Shown here: one piece after another, positions 7,171-9,772 of the stretch
Numbering within the stretch: position 1 is the first letter of the stretch
Layout: each line of letters starts with the position of its first letter
Source of the DNA: CAYWXV01 sp964462535
Lineage (GTDB): Bacteria > Bacteroidota > Ignavibacteria > OLB7
DNA length: 9,772 nucleotides
Assembly: GCA_964462535.1 (NCBI GenBank)
Contig: CAYWXV010000083.1
Span: forward strand, 1 to 9,772
Reading direction: 5' to 3'
Program-made: the position numbers and the translations under genes
The notes under the pieces: model-generated
Seen by the model: only the letters and a program-made list of their open reading frames with translations
Told to the model about the DNA's origin: nothing
The model's database searches: none

Positions 7171-7791
7171 TCAGCGCTTATACCCGCCACGACCGCCGCG
7201 ACGGAAACTCACCGGCGGGCCAAGGATCTCGCTCATGAGTATTCCCTGGCGTACTGCTTCATCGTCGATCGTGATTGGCGATACCCCCTCCGGCGTCGGC
7301 TCGACTGTCATGTCCAATGGAAGCGTGTGCAGCCCTTGAGCCTCGTGGAATCCGAATCCGGTCATGTGGTATTCCTTCTCCTCGGACTCCTCAATCGCTT
7401 TGTGGAACCCGAACGAGCCCGTCGAGCGCCCCTCCCTCTCCACATCCATCTCATTCCCCAACAGGCGTTCGACCTGGTGGAACTCCGTCTCCGTCGATGC
7501 CTGGCGTGATGGGGGGGGTGTCGTCTGCTGCGGAGACGACGACCTTCGCGTGGTCACGGGAACATCGATCCCAAGGGATCGCAGCTGCTCGGCAAGACGC
7601 TTCTCGATCTCCTCTTGCTTGCTGGCCCTGTTGACCTGAGCCTGCGCTCGCTTCTCCTGGATCGTCTTCGCCCTTGCGCCGGGAGGTGTCGTCGCCTTCT
7701 TCTTCCCTCCACCAAAGAGGCGGGCAAGGAGAAAGAAGGCTACGATCAGCGCCCAGGGATTGTCGGCTATGAAGTTGAGTAGGTCGTCCAT
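7171..7791 (-). CDS. Unrecognised N-terminally membrane-anchored protein with C-terminal SEILGPP motif
   Basis: I do not recognise the function. With the ATG at 7791 the protein has 206 residues. A single hydrophobic helix sits at about 12-27 (PWALIVAFFLLARLFG), followed by a basic stop (GGGKKK) that predicts a cytoplasmic bulk. A charged, probably coiled-coil stretch at 43-72 (EKRAQAQVNRASKQEEIEKR) comes next, then a Ser/Thr/Pro/Gln-rich linker (83-100). A short duplicated motif follows, SFGFHKA at 126-132 and GFGFHEA at 145-151. The C-terminus is RQGILMSEILGPPVS (181-195) with an Arg/Gly-rich tail. I have an impression that a SEILGxP ending recurs in uncharacterised proteins of several phyla, but cannot verify it here. 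A longer reading from a GTG at 7908 adds 39 residues without protein-like character and is rejected. A G8 run at 7511-7518 (C8 on the coding strand) falls in the TPPP linker. It heads the rodA-hem gene run. Confidence 0.75.
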   Translation of the reverse strand: MDDLLNFIADNPWALIVAFFLLARLFGGGKKKATTPPGARAKTIQEKRAQAQVNRASKQEEIEKRLAEQLRSLGIDVPVTTRRSSSPQQTTPPPSRQASTETEFHQVERLLGNEMDVEREGRSTGSFGFHKAIEESEEKEYHMTGFGFHEAQGLHTLPLDMTVEPTPEGVSPITIDDEAVRQGILMSEILGPPVSFRRGGRGGYKR

Positions 7792-8159
7792 GAGACGCGC
7801 GGAAGTATCTGGGAGGGTATCTGGAAGGCCGTAAGATAGAGCCAACCCATGGGTGGGACAACAACAAGCGCGGGCATCTGCCAATTGTCGTTCGTTCCGG
7901 GTTGTCACAATACGTGAAGCTCGGTCACGTGAAAGCGTGCGTGATTGGCTGTTTCAGCGTTTGAGCGGCACGCGGGCCTGTGGCACAGACATTGATGAGC
8001 GTCGGTTCAGTCAGCACTCCTGTCTCCTGGAAGTCGGCCTATGCAGCGATGCCGGTGACACACCCTATCACCCATCCAGCGCCGATTCCTTCCTCCCCTG
8101 GAGTTGGGTGCCCTACCGGCACTCACAACGATCCTCAATAACTCGGGAGAAGAAAGCCC
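7792..8159. promoter_or_regulatory. Divergent intergenic region with probable promoters in both directions
   Basis: This 368-nt stretch lies between the minus-strand gene run and a plus-strand gene and must hold their promoters, but no strong -35/-10 pair stands out on either strand. Visible elements: direct repeats GTATCTGG at 7805-7812 and 7817-7824 just upstream of the minus-strand gene; a palindrome ACCCATGGGT at 7845-7854; ACGTGAA twice at 7912-7918 and 7927-7933, the second overlapping a palindrome TCACGTGA (7925-7932). Open frames crossing the region translate into Cys/Ser/Arg-rich sequence that does not look like protein. No RNA gene was recognised. Confidence 0.45.
8145..8150 (+). 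promoter_or_regulatory. Shine-Dalgarno before the small exported protein
   Basis: GGGAGA lies 9 nt before the ATG at 8160, the clearest canonical ribosome site in the window. It supports that start codon and hence the signal peptide reading. Confidence 0.6.
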
Positions 8160-8621
8160 ATGCTCAACAGACTGATGTCGGCGTTTGGTCTTGCGACAGT
8201 CCTTTGTATTCAATCAGCGTCGGCTCAGACGACCGGCCCGACGATTCTCGACCACATTCGTGAAGATTTCAGCCACCGGTCCGAGTACCGCGTCAGGCAG
8301 GATCTGGGGCGAGTGGTGATCAGCGACGCCATGTCAGGAAAGGAACTCTTTACGGTATCCTCACTCTCTCGGAACGCGATAAGCATCGAGGGGAGCGTCG
8401 CACGCGGAATGACTCCCACGTTTATGCGGACAGCAGGGGACCACATCGCGCACTTCAATTGCAGCGCTCCCGTGGGGACGCTCATCGTTGCCACCAGCGG
8501 CGACATCCTGCTGCAACACTACGTCAACCCGGAACTGGTTCCGGCGGCGGCCATTGTCAATCTTGCCCAGCGCTTCGGGGACGCCGTACGCACGGAGTCC
8601 CTGAACCTGGCGACGCAGTAG
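8160..8621 (+). CDS. Small exported protein of unknown function
   Basis: I do not recognise this 153-residue protein. It begins with a typical signal peptide: R4, a hydrophobic core around 5-17 and a likely signal peptidase I site after ASA (A22|Q23). C16 is not in a lipobox context, so it is probably not a lipoprotein. The mature part is about 131 residues, mixed alpha/beta by eye: RVVISDAMSGKELFTVSS, a segment with C101, TLIVATSGDILLQHYVN, then an amphipathic helix PAAAIVNLAQRFGDAVRTES near the end. The beta-hairpin followed by a helix with RFGDAV resembles, at a loose level, YbjN/secretion-chaperone-like folds; this is only a hint. It is the only plus-strand gene, divergent from the rodA-hem run and convergent with rlmB, so it is probably its own transcription unit. 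A good Shine-Dalgarno and a coherent signal peptide support it being real. Confidence 0.78.
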   Translation: MLNRLMSAFGLATVLCIQSASAQTTGPTILDHIREDFSHRSEYRVRQDLGRVVISDAMSGKELFTVSSLSRNAISIEGSVARGMTPTFMRTAGDHIAHFNCSAPVGTLIVATSGDILLQHYVNPELVPAAAIVNLAQRFGDAVRTESLNLATQ

Positions 8622-8630
8622 CCCAGGGGT

Positions 8631-8660
8631 CTTCTTCGCGATCGCGCCGGCGCGGAGGAG
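8631..8660 (+). terminator. Candidate hairpin after the exported-protein gene
   Basis: CTTCTTCGCG pairs with CGCGGAGGAG (8 Watson-Crick pairs and 2 G-U pairs) around a 10-nt loop, starting 9 nt after the TAG stop. No U-tract follows, so classical intrinsic termination is uncertain. The loop region also contains the palindromes CGCGATCGCG and GCGCCGGCGC. Confidence 0.35.
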
Positions 8661-8781
8661 ACAGGGCACTGCGTCATCATTACGGCGACGTATCCATCGT
8701 AGAGAGGAGCGGACGAGAGCCAGATCATGCCGGGCTCGGCGATCCGCAGCCACCACAGCCGAAAGGAGAGTCAGGTAGGGA

Positions 8782-8795
8782 ACGTGAAACGTGAA
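8782..8795. repeat. Tandem heptamer duplication (ACGTGAA)x2
   Basis: Two exact copies of ACGTGAA run directly into the hairpin at 8793. This is the minimal case of the 7-bp periodicity seen in other gaps. The same heptamer also occurs twice, non-tandemly, at 7912 and 7927. Confidence 0.55.
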
Positions 8796-8829
8796 TGGAC
8801 CGTGCTCTGGCAGGAGCGACGGTCCATTC
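8793..8829. terminator. Strong hairpin between convergent genes, candidate bidirectional terminator
   Basis: The arms GAATGGACCGT (8793-8803) and ACGGTCCATTC (8819-8829) are perfect inverted repeats. Inside them GCTC (8804-8807) pairs with GAGC (8814-8817), leaving one bulged G (8818) and a six-base loop TGGCAG. That gives 15 base pairs in total. It lies 31 nt beyond the rlmB stop, between rlmB and the exported-protein gene, where a terminator for both directions is expected. No clear T-tract follows on either strand, so it could instead be an RNA-stabilising hairpin. Confidence 0.6.
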
Positions 8830-8860
8830 GCGCGTTGGGAGCAATGTATCCGCTGGTCCG

Positions 8861-9607
8861 CTACTTGGCCACGTTCCTTTGCCTAAGTCCTTCGAAGAAG
8901 ACTACACCGGCAGCAACCGATGCATTGAGCGAAGGGATCTTGCCAGCCATTGGAATCGAGAGGAGGTGGTCGGCCATCTTCCGCAGCCTGGCGCTTACGC
9001 CCTCCCCTTCCGAACCGACCACAACGACGACGGGGCGCGTGAAGTCACAGTCGGTGTAGGGGGTGGTACCTCGCTCGTCGAGCACAACGATCTCCATTCC
9101 TTCCTGCTGTAGTCCGAGAAGGACGTCACCAACGTTGGAGGGTCGGCCAATGGGTATATGGCTGGCCGCGCCGGCGCTGGTCTTCATCACGACGTCGTTG
9201 ACACCCCCAGAATGCCGCGTTCCAATGACGATACCATCCAGACCCGCGCACTCGGCGGATCGGATGATCGCACCCACATTATGAGGATCAGTGATGCCAT
9301 CCAGTACGGCTATCCACGGCTTCTCACCCTTCCCCAACAGATCGTAGACGCGCTCCTCGATATCGACGTAGGTAACCTCGGAGATAAGGGCGATGACACC
9401 TTGCGAGCGCGTTCCCACACCGGCCTCCCGTTCCATCTCGGAGAATCGCTTGCGATCCACGGTCGTGCACGGGACGCCGCGTCTTGACGCTTCGGCGCGA
9501 AGTCGCGTAATCCCGTCCCCCTCGACTCCATACATGATGTAGACCTTCTCCACCCCCTCATCGGAGCGAAGCGCCTCCAGAACCGCGTTGCGACCGTTGA
9601 TGTACAT
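8861..9607 (-). CDS. rlmB: 23S rRNA (guanosine-2'-O-)-methyltransferase RlmB, SpoU/TrmH family
   Basis: A SPOUT-class enzyme that methylates a 23S rRNA guanosine ribose (Gm2251 in E. coli) using S-adenosylmethionine. It has 248 residues, the normal size. The N-terminal substrate-binding domain starts MYINGRNAVLEAL and runs to about 95. The three SPOUT motifs are intact: DGITDPHNVGAIIRSAECAG (103-122, with N110 and R116), VVVVVGSEGEGVS (193-205) and IPMAGKIPSLNASVAAGVV (218-236), which form the trefoil knot and cofactor site. The N-terminal domain separates it from minimal TrmL-type methyltransferases. RlmB is preferred to TrmH or the related mitochondrial-type enzymes from the GRNAVLEAL start, but substrate choice within the family is not certain. 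The ATG at 9607 fits the family start. No Shine-Dalgarno precedes it, and the upstream region is made of 7-bp repeats. Confidence 0.93.
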   Translation of the reverse strand: MYINGRNAVLEALRSDEGVEKVYIMYGVEGDGITRLRAEASRRGVPCTTVDRKRFSEMEREAGVGTRSQGVIALISEVTYVDIEERVYDLLGKGEKPWIAVLDGITDPHNVGAIIRSAECAGLDGIVIGTRHSGGVNDVVMKTSAGAASHIPIGRPSNVGDVLLGLQQEGMEIVVLDERGTTPYTDCDFTRPVVVVVGSEGEGVSARLRKMADHLLSIPMAGKIPSLNASVAAGVVFFEGLRQRNVAK

Positions 9608-9612
9608 GGAGC

Positions 9613-9689
9613 GTTGAAAGTTGTTCGTTGTCCGCCGTCAGTCGTCAGTCGTCAGTCGTCCGCGGTGAGTAGAAAGTGGTTCGTGGCTA
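9613..9689. repeat. Degenerate heptamer array upstream of rlmB
   Basis: From 9613 the sequence falls into eleven consecutive 7-base units of loose form GTNGTNN: GTTGAAA, GTTGTTC, GTTGTCC, GCCGTCA, then GTCGTCA twice, GTCGTCC, and further decayed units to GTGGCTA. The core is three exact copies of GTCAGTC (9637-9657). It occupies the region where the rlmB leader and promoter should be. Confidence 0.7.
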
Positions 9690-9703
9690 GGCCCACACAG
9701 GCA

Positions 9704-9772
9704 GGTCCTCATCCTTCATCCTTCATCCTTGATCCTTCATCCTTCATCCTTGATCCCTCATCCTTAGTCCTT
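9704..9772. repeat. ATCCTTN heptamer tandem array at right edge
   Basis: Eight full units begin at 9711 (ATCCTTC, ATCCTTC, ATCCTTG, the same three again, ATCCCTC, ATCCTTA), followed by a cut unit GTCCTT at the window end and preceded by a decayed unit GGTCCTC. Units 1-3 and 4-6 form two identical 21-bp copies (9711-9731 and 9732-9752), so there is a higher-order period. The unit is the same as at 1-21. Confidence 0.92.

Noticed and set aside
7792..7908. N-terminal extension of the membrane-anchored gene from a GTG at 7908
   Set aside because: The extra 39 residues (Cys/Thr/Leu-rich, no pattern) do not look like protein, and the internal ATG at 7791 puts the hydrophobic helix at the N-terminus.
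7853..8263. Plus-strand 136-residue open frame across the divergent region
   Set aside because: It is rich in Ser, Arg and Cys with no hydrophobic or secondary-structure pattern, and it overlaps the well-supported exported-protein gene in another frame.
8622..8860. tRNA or other structural RNA gene in the convergent gap
   Set aside because: No cloverleaf, T-loop (GGTTCRA) or CCA-type end is visible. Only the two hairpins can be supported.
9613..9772. CRISPR array at the right edge
   Set aside because: The units are 7 bp in direct tandem with no spacers, so this is a simple repeat array.

Overview
The window is an ordinary bacterial chromosome segment that is moderately GC-rich by eye. It carries ten convincing protein genes and no tRNA, rRNA, CRISPR array or mobile element that I can see. 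The genes look like those of a Gram-negative-type environmental bacterium. The HemA, HemE, RodA and cytochrome c assembly-type proteins and the style of the intergenic repeats remind me most of Gemmatimonadota or another lineage of the wider FCB group. This is an impression from protein wording, not a phylogeny. A glutamyl-tRNA reductase shows that tetrapyrroles are made by the C5 route, which argues against Alphaproteobacteria.

Layout. From about 7791 down to 14 eight genes run head to tail on the minus strand, in transcription order: an unrecognised membrane-anchored protein, rodA, a HemX/CcsA-like membrane protein, hemA, hemC, hemD, hemE and a TerC/Alx-family membrane protein. Junctions are tight: a 3-nt gap between hemX-like and hemA, an 8-nt overlap between hemA and hemC, and 3 nt between hemC and hemD. 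The gap between hemD and hemE is 94 nt and filled with 7-bp repeats. A 368-nt divergent region (7792-8159) separates this run from one plus-strand gene for a small exported protein of unknown function (8160-8621). A convergent region with two candidate hairpins follows, then rlmB on the minus strand (8861-9607). The right edge (9613-9772) and the left edge (1-21) are heptamer repeat arrays.

How the genes fit together. HemA, HemC, HemD and HemE cover glutamyl-tRNA to glutamate semialdehyde, then porphobilinogen to uroporphyrinogen III to coproporphyrinogen III. HemL and HemB are not in the window and must be encoded elsewhere. The HemX/CcsA-like protein beside hemA fits a role in controlling GluTR level or in haem/cytochrome c handling. 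RodA is the elongation-type peptidoglycan glycosyltransferase. RlmB methylates 23S rRNA.

The most unusual signal is not a gene. Short arrays with a 7-bp period occur at both window edges, in the hemD-hemE gap and, minimally, between the convergent genes. In two genes (terC/alx and hemD) the repeat unit GGATGA(A/G) itself supplies the last codon and stop. I found no strong evidence for a previously undescribed defence, secretion or biosynthetic system here.
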